Shown here: positions 31,386 through 40,605 of the stretch, piece by piece | Position numbering within the stretch: position 1 is the first letter of the stretch | How the letters are laid out: the number at the start of each line of letters is the position of its first letter | Assembly (NCBI GenBank): GCA_945861785.1 | Contig: CAMAWD010000028.1 | Span: 1-64,000, forward strand | DNA: 64,000 nucleotides | Direction of reading: 5' to 3' | Source of the DNA: Rhodoferax sp. OV413 | GTDB taxonomy: Bacteria; Pseudomonadota; Gammaproteobacteria; Burkholderiales; Burkholderiaceae_C | The notes under the pieces: generated by a model | What the model was told of the DNA's origin: nothing | Database searches by the model: none | Seen by the model: only the letters and a program-made list of their open reading frames with translations | Translations under genes and position numbers: made by a program

Positions 31386-32217
31386 CGGGGTCAGATTCAC
31401 CGAAAAATTGGAATAACGAGCCACATTAATAAATGGGGACGGATACGATCGGAGTGCGCTGCGCCGGGCTTCGAGAGCACTCAGATCCTTCTTGGGGGCC
31501 GGCCGGGACTGGCCTTGGACAGGCGCCGGGGAACCGTCTGTTGCAGGCGCCCGACAAACTCCGCGCTGCCCAATGCCCAGCCAGCCAGTGCGGAGTCGAC
31601 CATCGCAGTCTGCTGTTGTGCCGGCACACCCTGCTGTACCAGTTCGCAGTACCGCGACTCCCGGGCGAACGGCGTATTGCCAAGCGCCCACACGATGGCA
31701 TGCGGGGTCAGGCATTTGTCCACCCGCATCCCGGCGTAGTGCCCGTGGCTCGACCACACATAATCTTGCGGGTGCGCCACCAGACCCGATCGGACCGGGT
31801 TCAGGTCCAGCAAGGCCATGCACGGGAGCAGGAAGGTCTCGGCCTGCAGCACTGCAGCGCGGTAACGCCCCTCCCACAAAGTCCCGGTGCGGCCATGCAT
31901 GTCATTGAAGTACCGCACGTAGGCCCGACCGAGCGCCTGCATGAACCGGCCGAGCGAGTCGCCCAACGATGGCGTCACGAGCAGGTGGAAATGGTTTTCC
32001 ATCAGCACATAGGCATGCACTGCCACGGCATTCCGGGCGGCGCTGTCACGCAGCAGGCCGAGAAAGAACTGCCGATCGGCATCGGACAAAAAGACCGGCT
32101 GGCGGTTGTTCCCGCGCTGGACGACGTGGTGGGGATACCCGGGAACAGACAGGCGGGGCAGACGGGCCATCAGGTGAACGCGTGGTGGTTCACCGTATGG
32201 TAGTCGTTATCTGACCC
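31386..32217. mobile_element. RAYT (IS200-like) unit bounded by inverted repeats
   Basis: GGGTCAGAT at 31386-31394 is matched by its reverse complement ATCTGACCC at 32209-32217, enclosing a single transposase gene. Just upstream of that gene's ATG is a perfect 7-bp inverted repeat, GGTGAAC (32173-32179) and GTTCACC (32188-32194), a REP-like hairpin. The exact ends of any mobile unit are not proven. Confidence 0.55.
31481..32170 (-). CDS. REP-associated tyrosine transposase (Y1_Tnp domain)
   Basis: A 229-residue single-domain protein of the IS200/RAYT group. The N-terminus MARLPRLSVPGYPHHVVQRG, the HUH-type motif MENHFHLLVTP and the downstream FMQALGRAYVRYFN and GTLWEGRYRA segments are typical of RAYT proteins in proteobacteria. 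These enzymes cut single-stranded DNA at REP palindromes and are generally single-copy and domesticated. The catalytic Tyr is probably in FMQALGRAYVRYFN. It sits between gltB and a lipoprotein gene and is flanked by short inverted repeats. Confidence 0.85.
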   Translation of the reverse strand: MARLPRLSVPGYPHHVVQRGNNRQPVFLSDADRQFFLGLLRDSAARNAVAVHAYVLMENHFHLLVTPSLGDSLGRFMQALGRAYVRYFNDMHGRTGTLWEGRYRAAVLQAETFLLPCMALLDLNPVRSGLVAHPQDYVWSSHGHYAGMRVDKCLTPHAIVWALGNTPFARESRYCELVQQGVPAQQQTAMVDSALAGWALGSAEFVGRLQQTVPRRLSKASPGRPPRRI

Positions 32218-32245
32218 TATTTCCGATGGTCTGGTGCGCCGGACG

Positions 32246-32722
32246 TCAACGGGAAACCGGGGCCTTGGTCACGCGGGTCTTGCCGCCGGTGGTCACCAGA
32301 ATGACGGCGTCGCCCGCGACCAGGTTCTCGTTGCCCTGGGCCTGCACAATTGCGCGACGCTCTCCGCCAGGCAACTGCAACAGGATTTCGACTGCGTCTT
32401 CCCGTGTGCCGGCACGCTCGATGGCGTTGCCCGCAACCGCGCCCGCCAACGCGCCAAGCACACCAACCACCACCGACTCGCGCCGACCACCCACACTGGA
32501 CCCCGCCACACCACCAACAACACCCCCGGCAGCAGCCCCCATGCCAGTCTGCCGGCCGTCCACGACCACCGGACGGATCGACACAATTCTGGCGTCTTGC
32601 ACGGTCGAGAGCCGCTGTGCGTCGCCACGCTGCACCACATCAGGGCTGGTCGTCGAACAGGCGCCCAGCAAAAGGGCAAGCAAGGCAGAAAAAACGAACG
32701 GGGATCGATTGCGAACTCGCAT
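32246..32722 (-). CDS. Outer-membrane lipoprotein, SlyB/Pcp-like glycine-zipper protein
   Basis: A 158-residue lipoprotein with a clear lipobox (LLALLLGACS; Cys22 when translation starts at 32722). The mature protein has a Gly-rich membrane-inserting region (MGAAAGGVVGGVAGSSVGG and VVVGVLGALAGAVAGNA), typical of glycine-zipper proteins such as SlyB, then a small beta domain. AAGGA lies 8 bases before the ATG at 32722; a second ATG three codons upstream (32731) overlaps that ribosome site and is less likely. It probably stabilises the outer membrane. Confidence 0.85.
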   Translation of the reverse strand: MRVRNRSPFVFSALLALLLGACSTTSPDVVQRGDAQRLSTVQDARIVSIRPVVVDGRQTGMGAAAGGVVGGVAGSSVGGRRESVVVGVLGALAGAVAGNAIERAGTREDAVEILLQLPGGERRAIVQAQGNENLVAGDAVILVTTGGKTRVTKAPVSR

Positions 32723-32749
32723 GGTTGACATCCTTTTTTGGTAACAGGC

Positions 32750-33667
32750 TCAGTGCGCTGCGAGCGGCAGCGGCGCGGCCGCGGCGGCAGGGGCTTGCGG
32801 CACAAAAAAACGCGTGGTCAGCAGTTCCTGCAATCCGAACTCGGCCAGGAGCGCCCGCAAGCGTTCGCCCGCCGCCTGCTTGTGGCGCCCGGTATAACGC
32901 GCCAGGATCAGTTCGTTCTTCATGCTGTGCTCCCATCCGACGAGTTCGGTCACCGTCACCTCGTACCCGGACGCCTCCAGGTACAGGCATCGCAACACAT
33001 TGCTGAGTTGGCTGCCGATCTCGCGTGTATGCAAGGGATGGCGCCACAATTCAGCCAACGGGGTGCGCCCAAGGGCAAATGCCTTGTTGGCTGTCAGCAT
33101 CCGCGCCAGTTCGGCCTGGCAACACGGCACCAGCACCATGCAACGCGCGTGTTTTCGCAAGCCGAACCGGATCGCATCGTCGGTCGCCGTGTCGCAGGCG
33201 TGGAGCGCGGTCACCATGTCGATGTGCTCCGGCAACTCGGCACAGACCGTGGCGTCCGCCACACTCAGGTGGAGGAACTGCATGCGGTCAAAACCCAACC
33301 GCGCGGCCAGGACCTGCGATTTTTGGACCAGTTCCTGCCGGGTCTCGATGCCGTAGATCCAACCGCCCGATCGCGCGCGAAAGAACAGGTCGTAGAGGAT
33401 GAAGCCCAGATAGGATTTGCCGGCGCCGTGGTCGGCCACAGTGGCATCGCCGCCCAGTTCGAGCAGCATTTTTTCAATGAACTGGTAGAGGTGGTTGACC
33501 TGTTTGAGCTTGCGCCGGGAGTCTTGATTGAGCCGACCCTCCCGGGTGAGGATGTGCAACTCCTTGAGCAATTCCACCGACTGCCCAGGACGCAGTTCCT
33601 CGAGCCCGCCAAGCGCTGGCAGCGCAGTTTGCGACAGGGCCCTGCCCTGCTTATTGATGGCCTTCAT
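32750..33667 (-). CDS. SAM-dependent methyltransferase-like protein
   Basis: A 305-residue protein with a class-I methyltransferase fold: the SAM-binding loop is VADHGAGKSYLGFILYDLF, followed by IYGIETRQELVQKS and VTALHACDTATDDAI, then VLVPCCQAEL. The HACD/PCC pattern recalls the GSTCD/methyltransf_32 group, whose substrates are largely unknown. The ATG at 33667 has GGGGAGGA upstream and overlaps the stop of the DUF1415 gene as ATGA. The C-terminus is an Ala/Pro-rich tail. No specific substrate can be named. Confidence 0.8.
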   Translation of the reverse strand: MKAINKQGRALSQTALPALGGLEELRPGQSVELLKELHILTREGRLNQDSRRKLKQVNHLYQFIEKMLLELGGDATVADHGAGKSYLGFILYDLFFRARSGGWIYGIETRQELVQKSQVLAARLGFDRMQFLHLSVADATVCAELPEHIDMVTALHACDTATDDAIRFGLRKHARCMVLVPCCQAELARMLTANKAFALGRTPLAELWRHPLHTREIGSQLSNVLRCLYLEASGYEVTVTELVGWEHSMKNELILARYTGRHKQAAGERLRALLAEFGLQELLTTRFFVPQAPAAAAAPLPLAAH

Positions 33668-34260
33668 GCGTCCTCCCCGGAACAATCCGGCTTTTCCCGG
33701 CCCACGCCAAGCTTATCCCAACCTGCATGACCGAGCCGCTGCAGGGTCTCGATGTTGTTGCCGAAGATCCTTTCCGCATCTGGAAACACCTCGACCGCGC
33801 GTGCAATGCTGGACTCGCGCAGCAGGTGCAGTGTCGGGTATGGGGCCCGGTTGGTGAAATTCCCGATATCGTCGACCGAAGTGCCAGCGAACTGGAACTT
33901 CGGGTGGAAGCTGGCGATCTGGACCACGCCGCTCAGTCCCATGCGCTTCAGGACCCTGTTGGCGTCAGCAAGGAACAGGTTGAACTCGAAGAAGTCGTCC
34001 ATGCCACAGGGCACGACCAGCAGTGTGGTGTCGCGCTCGGCCGGCGAAGCCGCCACAAGGGCCTCGATTTCCCGTACCAGAGCATCCTCCAGGTCCTGCT
34101 TCGACAACCCGTGGCCGATGGCCCAATGCACCTGACCCTTGACATAAACCGACTTGGCAAATGGGCACAGGTTCAAACCGATTACCGCGCGCTCCAACCA
34201 GCGCGCCATGTCCTGGACAACCCGCGCGCCAAGTTCACCCTCACCGATCAGCCCCGCCAT
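33664..34260 (-). CDS. DUF1415 family protein
   Basis: A 198-residue soluble protein of a conserved family of unknown function. Family segments are WLERAVIGLNLCPFAKSVY at the start, LLVVPCGMDDFFEFNLFL, VQIASFHPKFQFAG and NRAPYPTLHLLRESSIARA. The ATG at 34260 is the family-like start; the longer open frame overlaps the transporter gene. It overlaps the MFS gene by 13 bases and the methyltransferase gene by 4, so the three genes are one transcript. Confidence 0.85.
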   Translation of the reverse strand: MAGLIGEGELGARVVQDMARWLERAVIGLNLCPFAKSVYVKGQVHWAIGHGLSKQDLEDALVREIEALVAASPAERDTTLLVVPCGMDDFFEFNLFLADANRVLKRMGLSGVVQIASFHPKFQFAGTSVDDIGNFTNRAPYPTLHLLRESSIARAVEVFPDAERIFGNNIETLQRLGHAGWDKLGVGREKPDCSGEDA

Positions 34261-35495
34261 GCAATCTCCCGTCGTATCCGAAACGCCAATACCACGCCCG
34301 CCATGGCGCAGCCGCCCGTGACCAGCCAGGTCCAGCGCCAGTCCCCCGCCAGGCTGGCCACCCAGCCAACCAGGGGCGGGCCAAGAAACTGGCCGCAGGC
34401 CGACAACTGCAGTATCCATCCCACCGTAGTGGAAACGCAGCTTTCATCCGGCGCAAGAACTGCGGCAAGCGCGAACAGTGTGGCAGGCACCATGCCCCCG
34501 ACCAGGGAAAAGACCAGGACGCCGCTGTAACGTGCCCACATGGGCAGAGGCATTCCCCCGGCTCCAGGCAACACTGCAAACGCCATGAAGGCCCCCAAGG
34601 CCATGGCACAAAATCCGATCACCAGCAACTGGTGGGCTGCAACGCCGCGTTGCAGCAAGCGCCCGGCCGCGATGTTGCCCAGCATGTTGACGGCTGCGAC
34701 CAGCGCCAGCGGGGCGGCAACCAACACGCCTGCCGAAGCATCGGTGGCAAACACCGAAGGCAGGAAACCGATCACCGCCAGCCACTGGCCAGCGTACATG
34801 GCAAATGCCGACGCCGCAAGCCAGGGCCCGGGCACGCCCAGTGTGCGGCGCAATCGCACAACCCAACCCGGCGTTTCCCCACGCCGACTCAACATCGGAC
34901 GCAAGGAGGACAGGCCCGCCGCTGGTCGCATCCGGTCGGATGGAACAAACAGCCAAAGGCAAAGTGCCATGGCCAACGACAGCGCTGCCAACAGCCACCA
35001 CCAATGGGGCCATCCGAAACGGTAGACAACCCAGGGCCCGAACAACAATGCCATCGCCGTGCCCGAGGGCATGTAGGCGCCCCAAAGGCCCATCGCGGCA
35101 TGGCGTCTCGCAGGGTTGACCAGCCGCATGATGAGGCCAGGCGCCGGCAGGCTCACCAGAAGAAAACCGACCCCCTCCAGCGCCCGCAACAGCAGCAGCC
35201 CAGTGGCGTCTGTGGCCCATCCACCGGCCGCCCCCGCCGCCGAAAGCAACAGCAACCCGGCCAGCATGCTGCGTTTCAGACCAATGCCATCCGCTCCGAG
35301 CCCCAACACCAAACCCAGCAACATGCCCGCCAGCTGAACCATGGACAACAGAAAACCGGCCTGCACCAAGGAGATGTGCAGCGCGTCCCGCAGTACCGGC
35401 AGGGCGGGCGACAACTTGCCCACGTGCAGCGCGGCACTGACTCCGGCCAGAACCACGACCAGTTCCGGCCGCGAACGCACGAATCCGGGCGTCAT
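34248..35495 (-). CDS. Major facilitator superfamily transporter
   Basis: A 415-residue protein with about 12 hydrophobic spans. The MFS loop motif after the second span appears as LGLGADGIGLKRSMLAGLLL, and the mid-protein loop holds a charged stretch (PSDRMRPAAGLSSLRPMLSR). It resembles CynX/NimT-like or YbfB-like exporters, but the substrate cannot be read from sequence. The ATGA start overlaps the dgt stop codon; the 3' end overlaps the DUF1415 gene. Confidence 0.8.
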   Translation of the reverse strand: MTPGFVRSRPELVVVLAGVSAALHVGKLSPALPVLRDALHISLVQAGFLLSMVQLAGMLLGLVLGLGADGIGLKRSMLAGLLLLSAAGAAGGWATDATGLLLLRALEGVGFLLVSLPAPGLIMRLVNPARRHAAMGLWGAYMPSGTAMALLFGPWVVYRFGWPHWWWLLAALSLAMALCLWLFVPSDRMRPAAGLSSLRPMLSRRGETPGWVVRLRRTLGVPGPWLAASAFAMYAGQWLAVIGFLPSVFATDASAGVLVAAPLALVAAVNMLGNIAAGRLLQRGVAAHQLLVIGFCAMALGAFMAFAVLPGAGGMPLPMWARYSGVLVFSLVGGMVPATLFALAAVLAPDESCVSTTVGWILQLSACGQFLGPPLVGWVASLAGDWRWTWLVTGGCAMAGVVLAFRIRREIAWRG

Positions 35496-36697
35496 GGCCC
35501 GGAAGTCAGCAGACTCAGCCCGGTGAGGCGCGCATGCTCGCGTGCGGCAAACCGGTCGGTCATGCCGGCGATATAGTCCGCAACCACACGCGCCGCGCCG
35601 GGTGGATGACCCGACCGGGTGGCGCGCGCGAAAAATCCGGCCTGCATCTCGCCTGGCGAGTCCGTATAGGCGGCAAACAAGTCGGCCACGACACGTTTGG
35701 CTTGCAGCGTGGTTTCCATGACCTGCGCATGCCGATACAGGTTGCGCAGGAGGAATTGCTTGAGGGCAGCGGATTGCAGCGCCATCTCTTCACCGAACCG
35801 GACGATCGGCCCCGCATGGCGCACGGCCTCGACACTGTCGGGCGCGCGCTGTTCAAGGCTGGCGCGGCTGGCATCGATCACGTCGTAGACCTGCGCGCTG
35901 AGCATCTGTCGGATGGTTTCGTACAGAAGGCGGCGCCCTTGCACCGGGCCGCCGAGATGGGGATGGTGGCGCAAGGTCTGGCGCAGGAAGCGGCCGAACA
36001 GTGCGACTTCTTCCAGTTGCTCCATCGTGATCAGCCCGGAGCGCACACCATCATCGATGTCGTGCGCGTTGTAGGCGACTTCGTCCGCCAGGTTGCAGAG
36101 TTGCGCCTCCAGGCTGGGCTGGGTGCGGGCCAGGAACCGTTGCCCGATGCCGCCCTTTCCGTCCGCATAGGCGGGCTCGCTCGTTTCGAGCCGTCGCGCA
36201 TTGCGCTCGGAGCAGTGCTTGAGGATGCCTTCGCGCGCTTCGAAGCTCAGGTTGAGCCCGTCAAATTCCGGGTAGCGCTCCTCCAGGCGGTCCACAACCC
36301 GCAGGCTTTGCAGGTTGTGCTCGAACCCGCCATGCGCAACCATGCACGCATTGAGCGCATCCTGCCCGGCGTGGCCAAACGGCGTATGACCGAGGTCGTG
36401 GGCCAGCGCGATTGCCTCCACCAGATCTTCGTTCAACTGCAGTGAACGCGCGATCGACCGGCCAAGCTGCGCCACCTCCAGAGAGTGGGTGAGGCGCGTG
36501 CGGAACAGGTCACCCTCGTGGTTCAGGAAGACCTGGGTCTTGTAGACGAGCCGGCGAAATGCCGAGCTATGGATGACCCGGTCCCGGTCGCGCTGGTATT
36601 CGGTGCGCCCGGGTGCCGGCAACTCGGCGTGGCGACGGCCTCTGGAGCAAGCCGGGTCACAGGCAAAAACGGCGAGCGGTTGGATCCCCATGGTCAT
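35492..36697 (-). CDS. Deoxyguanosinetriphosphate triphosphohydrolase-like protein
   Basis: A 401-residue HD-domain protein. The metal site is visible as RLTHSLEVAQLGRSIARSL, AHDLGHTPFGHAGQDALN and DEVAYNAHDIDDGVRSG. Family members cleave dNTPs to nucleoside and triphosphate and help control dNTP pools; the short form here is the dGTPase-like subgroup. The first ATG is at 36697, with a second two codons later; neither has a clear ribosome site. It follows aroB by 44 bases. Confidence 0.88.
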   Translation of the reverse strand: MTMGIQPLAVFACDPACSRGRRHAELPAPGRTEYQRDRDRVIHSSAFRRLVYKTQVFLNHEGDLFRTRLTHSLEVAQLGRSIARSLQLNEDLVEAIALAHDLGHTPFGHAGQDALNACMVAHGGFEHNLQSLRVVDRLEERYPEFDGLNLSFEAREGILKHCSERNARRLETSEPAYADGKGGIGQRFLARTQPSLEAQLCNLADEVAYNAHDIDDGVRSGLITMEQLEEVALFGRFLRQTLRHHPHLGGPVQGRRLLYETIRQMLSAQVYDVIDASRASLEQRAPDSVEAVRHAGPIVRFGEEMALQSAALKQFLLRNLYRHAQVMETTLQAKRVVADLFAAYTDSPGEMQAGFFARATRSGHPPGAARVVADYIAGMTDRFAAREHARLTGLSLLTSGP

Positions 36698-36741
36698 GTG
36701 TGGCGCACTGCCGTGCTGAGCGTCTTCGGGCGGCTGTGCGC

Positions 36742-37884
36742 TCAGCGGCAGCAATCGTCGATCACCTGGCGCACCAGTGCATCGGGCGCACCGCGCACGA
36801 CCGCACGGCCGGGGCCGTCGATCAGCACGAACTTGATGTCGCCGTCCTGTGCCTTCTTGTCGACGCGCATCAGGCGCAGGTAGCGGTCGGCATTGGATGA
36901 CACGTCCGCAGCTCCATCACCTGGCGCGTCGTTGGGGGGCAGCTGCGGCCCCACGACGGGCAGGCCAGCCGCCTCTACCAGCCGCACCAGGCGCGTCACG
37001 AACGGCGCATCGATCAACCCCAGTGCCAGAGACAGGCGTGCCGCCATGACCATTCCACAACCAACGGCCTCGCCATGCAGCCAACGTCCATAACCCATTC
37101 CGGCCTCGATGGCATGACCAAACGTGTGTCCAAAGTTGAGGATCGCACGCAGGCCTGACTCGCGTTCGTCCTGCCCAACCACATGCGCCTTGATCTCGCA
37201 ACTCCGCTTGACGGCGTGCGCCATCGCCTTTGGTTCGCATGCACGAAGGGCCCCCATATGGGACTCTGTCCAGTCAAGAAATGCCATGTCGGCTATCGGC
37301 CCGTACTTGATCACTTCCGCCAGGCCGGCACTGACTTCGCGCGCCGGAAGTGTGGTCAGGGTCTGCAGGTCACACACCACCTTGGCGGGCTGGTAGAAGG
37401 CGCCAATCATGTTCTTTCCCAGCGGGTGGTTGATGGCGGTCTTGCCACCGACCGACGAATCGACCTGGGCCAGCAAGGTGGTCGGCACCTGCACAAAGGG
37501 CACACCGCGCATGAACGAAGCTGCCGCGAATCCGGTCATGTCTCCGACCACGCCGCCGCCAAGGGCGAACAGCACCGTGCGGCGATCGCAACGATGCTGC
37601 AACAGCGCATCGAAAATCAGGTTCAGGGTCTGCCAGTTCTTGTGCTGCTCCCCGTCGGGAAGGACCACCAGATGCACCCGTCGAAAACATGCCTGGAGGG
37701 CCGTACGCAGGGGTGCCGCGTAGAGCGGTTCCACGGTCGTGTTTGTCACGATCAACGCGGCGCCTGCGGCCGGTACATCGTGGTAAGTCTGCGCCCTGGC
37801 AAGCAGGCCGCCACCGACAAGGATTGGGTAACTGCGCTCGGCCAGCGCGATCGACACGGTCTCTACGGGATTGTTCAGCGGCAT
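36742..37884 (-). CDS. aroB: 3-dehydroquinate synthase
   Basis: A 380-residue NAD- and Zn-dependent enzyme for step 2 of the shikimate pathway. Conserved parts are the nucleotide site [51 protein letters not shown] and the metal ligands in [11 protein letters not shown] and [11 protein letters not shown] Pro/Asp/Gly-rich insert ([17 protein letters not shown]) near the C-terminus accounts for the slightly greater length. It follows aroK by 48 bases, the common aroK-aroB pairing. Confidence 0.96.
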   Translation of the reverse strand: MPLNNPVETVSIALAERSYPILVGGGLLARAQTYHDVPAAGAALIVTNTTVEPLYAAPLRTALQACFRRVHLVVLPDGEQHKNWQTLNLIFDALLQHRCDRRTVLFALGGGVVGDMTGFAAASFMRGVPFVQVPTTLLAQVDSSVGGKTAINHPLGKNMIGAFYQPAKVVCDLQTLTTLPAREVSAGLAEVIKYGPIADMAFLDWTESHMGALRACEPKAMAHAVKRSCEIKAHVVGQDERESGLRAILNFGHTFGHAIEAGMGYGRWLHGEAVGCGMVMAARLSLALGLIDAPFVTRLVRLVEAAGLPVVGPQLPPNDAPGDGAADVSSNADRYLRLMRVDKKAQDGDIKFVLIDGPGRAVVRGAPDALVRQVIDDCCR

Positions 37885-37932
37885 GCCTGCGAGTTTAGAG
37901 GAATGGCGCGCGGGCCAAGAGGCCGGTTCGCC

Positions 37933-38493
37933 TCACTCTGTCGGCCACACCCCGGCAAGTTCGAGTTGCATGACGATCATATTGACCAGGGTGGCGACCG
38001 AGGGTTGGCCAGTCTCTATTGTGAAATGGGCAGTCTCGCGGTAAAGAGGGTCGCGGATTGCATACAGGTCGCGCAGTCGCGCCAGCGGATCGGCGACCTG
38101 CAACAAGGGGCGGTTGCGGTCATGCCGCAAGCGATGGAACAACTCATCGGGCGACGATTTGAGGTAGACAACCTTGCCGCGATCCCGCAGGTGGCTGCGG
38201 TTCGCTTCGCGCAGCACGGCACCACCACCGGTCGATAAAACACCCCGCTCCGCAAGGGTCAGATGGTCCAGGACTTCGGCCTCGACATCGCGGAAACTCG
38301 CTTCGCCTTCGCGTTCGAAATACTGCCGGATCGGGCATCCCAGCCGCTCTTCGATCACATGGTCGGAATCGACAAACGGCAATTGCAGCCGGCGCGCAAG
38401 TTGCCGCCCAACCGTCGACTTGCCAGAGCCAGGCAGACCAATCAGACTGAATATCAAGGTTTCAACCCGGGCCGCCAGTGGCGGCAGTTGCAT
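37933..38493 (-). CDS. aroK: Shikimate kinase
   Basis: A 186-residue P-loop kinase for step 5 of the shikimate pathway. The Walker A motif is GLPGSGKSTVGRQLA, the shikimate-binding DSD is in LPFVDSDHVIEERLG, GGGAVLR is the central glycine motif, and RNRPLLQ is the lid. The ATG at 38493 lies 3 bases after the pilQ stop, so aroK is co-transcribed with the pilus operon, the arrangement known from many proteobacteria. Confidence 0.95.
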   Translation of the reverse strand: MQLPPLAARVETLIFSLIGLPGSGKSTVGRQLARRLQLPFVDSDHVIEERLGCPIRQYFEREGEASFRDVEAEVLDHLTLAERGVLSTGGGAVLREANRSHLRDRGKVVYLKSSPDELFHRLRHDRNRPLLQVADPLARLRDLYAIRDPLYRETAHFTIETGQPSVATLVNMIVMQLELAGVWPTE

Positions 38494-38496
38494 GCA

Positions 38497-40605
38497 TTAG
38501 CGGACAACCGCCTTGTCTGCAATCGTCTTGGGAGTGATGAAGACCAGCATTTCCTGCTTGTTGGCAAGGCGCGAACGGGTCTTGAAAAGGTTGCCGATCC
38601 CGGGCAGGTCGCCCAACACCGGCACTTTCGTTTCGCTGTCCGTTTCGGTCAGCTCAAAAATTCCGCCAATCACCACCGTGCCACCATTCTCCACCAGGAC
38701 CTGCGTCTTGATGTGTTTCGTATTGATGGCAAAACCGGCTGCCGTCGACTGGCCGACCGTGTCCTTGTTCACATCCAAATCGAGGATGATGTTGCCTTCC
38801 GGGGTGATCTGCGGCGTGACTTCCAGTTTCAGGTTTGCCTTGCGAAAAGCGATCGAGGTGGCCCCGCTGGATGTCGCCACCTGGTAGGGCAGTTCCGTGC
38901 CCTGCTCGATCAGGGCCTTGATCTGGTCGGCGGTGACGACGCGCGGGCTGGAAACCACCTTTCCTTTGCCATCGGCTTCGAGGGCCGACAACTCCAGGTT
39001 CAGAAACCGGTTGGCTGCGGAGCTGAAAATAGAGACCGCGAAACTGGCCGGGTTGTAACCACCCTGCCCCACTGCTGGCAGGTTGACAAAAGACCCTGAG
39101 GTCGTGGCCGCAGCGCCTTCGGTGTAGTTGGATCCAAAAGTGCCATTGAGCGCGCCCCCTCCAGCACTGACCAGCTTGACACCACCGGCCGGGTTGATAC
39201 CACCACCGAGCCTGATACCCAGTGACTTCCCGAAGGTGTCCGATGCCTCGACGATGCGGGCCTCGATCAGGACCTGGCGTACCGGGATGTCAAGTTTGGC
39301 GATCAAGGTTTGCACCTGCTCCAGCTTGGTCGCAATGTCGGTCACGAACAGCTGGTTGGTACGGGTCTCGGAGAACACACTTCCCCGTGCGCTGAGAATC
39401 CGGCCGCTGTTGCCCGCACCACCGCTCGACGCGGTCAGGCTCGCCGCAATCTCGCTCGCCTTGGTGTAGTTCATCTGGAAGGACTGGGTCCGCAGGGGCT
39501 CCAGGTTCTGGAGCGCCACAACGGACTCCAATTCCAACTTTTCCTTGGCGTTGATTTCGTCGCGTGGCGCGATCCACAACACATTGCCGGTCTTGCGCAG
39601 ACCAAGGCCCTTGGCCTGCAGGATGATGTCCAGCGCCTGGTCCCAGGGGACGTCCTGCAGGCGCAGGGTTACGGCGCCGTTCACAGAGTCCGAGGTGATG
39701 ATGTTGAAGTTGGTGAAGTCCGCAATGACCTGCAACAACGAGCGCACTTCGATGTTCTGAAAATTCAACGAGAGCTTCTGGCCGCTATAGCCCGGGCCTT
39801 GCGTCAGCTTGGCCGGATCGACCTTCAGCGGCTTGATCTCCAGCACGAACTGCTCATCGCTCTGGTACGCACTGTGCACCCATTGTCCGCGCGGTTCGAT
39901 CACCATGCGGACCCGATCACCCGTCTGGAAGGTGGTGACGCTTTGCACAGGGGTGCCGAAATCCGATACGTCGAGGCGCCGGCGCAAGCCTTCCGGCAAG
40001 GAGGATTTCAGGAACTCCACCACCACGTTTTGACCCTGCACCCGCACATCGACACCGACCTGGTTGCTGGGCAACGCGACGACGATGCGCCCGGCGCCTT
40101 CCGCGCCCCGGCGAAAATCAAGGTCCTTGAGCGGCAGGGTGTCGCGATTGCGGCTTTCGGCAAACGCGGGGGCTGGCGACGATGTAGCGGCCACGACGGC
40201 GACCGGCTCCAGAACCACCATCAGCGATTTACCCTGCAATTGCGCCTTGTAGGCGGTGGGCTGCTTGAGGTTCAACACCACCCGTGTGCGATCGCCCGCC
40301 TGCACCACGCTCACAGAACGCAGGTTGCCCTGGTTGATCTCGACCGTGGACCGGCCCATGCCATTGGCAACGCCAGGAAAATCCAACGCAATGCGTGCCG
40401 GTGACTGGATCGAAAAACCCGTCGGGATGGCGGTCAGTGGCTGCGAAAGATCAATACGGATCACCTCTGCACCACCTTGGACCGACCCCGACACGGCCTC
40501 GATGGCGGTCTGGGCCAACGAAACCACACTCACGGCGGCCAACCCCAACGCCAAAAGGAACTTTTTCAAGCCTGCCCCCGCATTGCACATGTTCTGATTG
40601 TTCAT
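38497..40605 (-). CDS. pilQ: Type IV pilus secretin PilQ
   Basis: A 702-residue outer-membrane secretin that forms the exit pore for type IV pili. A signal peptide (LKKFLLALGLAAVSVVSLAQ) is followed by two peptidoglycan-binding AMIN domains (about residues 35-130 and 165-260), the secretin N0/N1 domains (KLSLNFQNIEVRSLLQVIAD; ALDIILQAKGLGLRKTGNVL), a Gly-rich segment and the C-terminal secretin domain (VRQVLIEARIVEASD; NLELSALEADGKGKVVSSPR; VPVLGDLPGIGNLFK). The start has AGAGAGG upstream and overlaps the pilP stop. Confidence 0.96.
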   Translation of the reverse strand: MNNQNMCNAGAGLKKFLLALGLAAVSVVSLAQTAIEAVSGSVQGGAEVIRIDLSQPLTAIPTGFSIQSPARIALDFPGVANGMGRSTVEINQGNLRSVSVVQAGDRTRVVLNLKQPTAYKAQLQGKSLMVVLEPVAVVAATSSPAPAFAESRNRDTLPLKDLDFRRGAEGAGRIVVALPSNQVGVDVRVQGQNVVVEFLKSSLPEGLRRRLDVSDFGTPVQSVTTFQTGDRVRMVIEPRGQWVHSAYQSDEQFVLEIKPLKVDPAKLTQGPGYSGQKLSLNFQNIEVRSLLQVIADFTNFNIITSDSVNGAVTLRLQDVPWDQALDIILQAKGLGLRKTGNVLWIAPRDEINAKEKLELESVVALQNLEPLRTQSFQMNYTKASEIAASLTASSGGAGNSGRILSARGSVFSETRTNQLFVTDIATKLEQVQTLIAKLDIPVRQVLIEARIVEASDTFGKSLGIRLGGGINPAGGVKLVSAGGGALNGTFGSNYTEGAAATTSGSFVNLPAVGQGGYNPASFAVSIFSSAANRFLNLELSALEADGKGKVVSSPRVVTADQIKALIEQGTELPYQVATSSGATSIAFRKANLKLEVTPQITPEGNIILDLDVNKDTVGQSTAAGFAINTKHIKTQVLVENGGTVVIGGIFELTETDSETKVPVLGDLPGIGNLFKTRSRLANKQEMLVFITPKTIADKAVVR

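Noticed and set aside
32723-32731. Upstream ATG (32731) for the SlyB-like lipoprotein
   Set aside because: It overlaps the AAGGA ribosome site that is well placed for the ATG at 32722.
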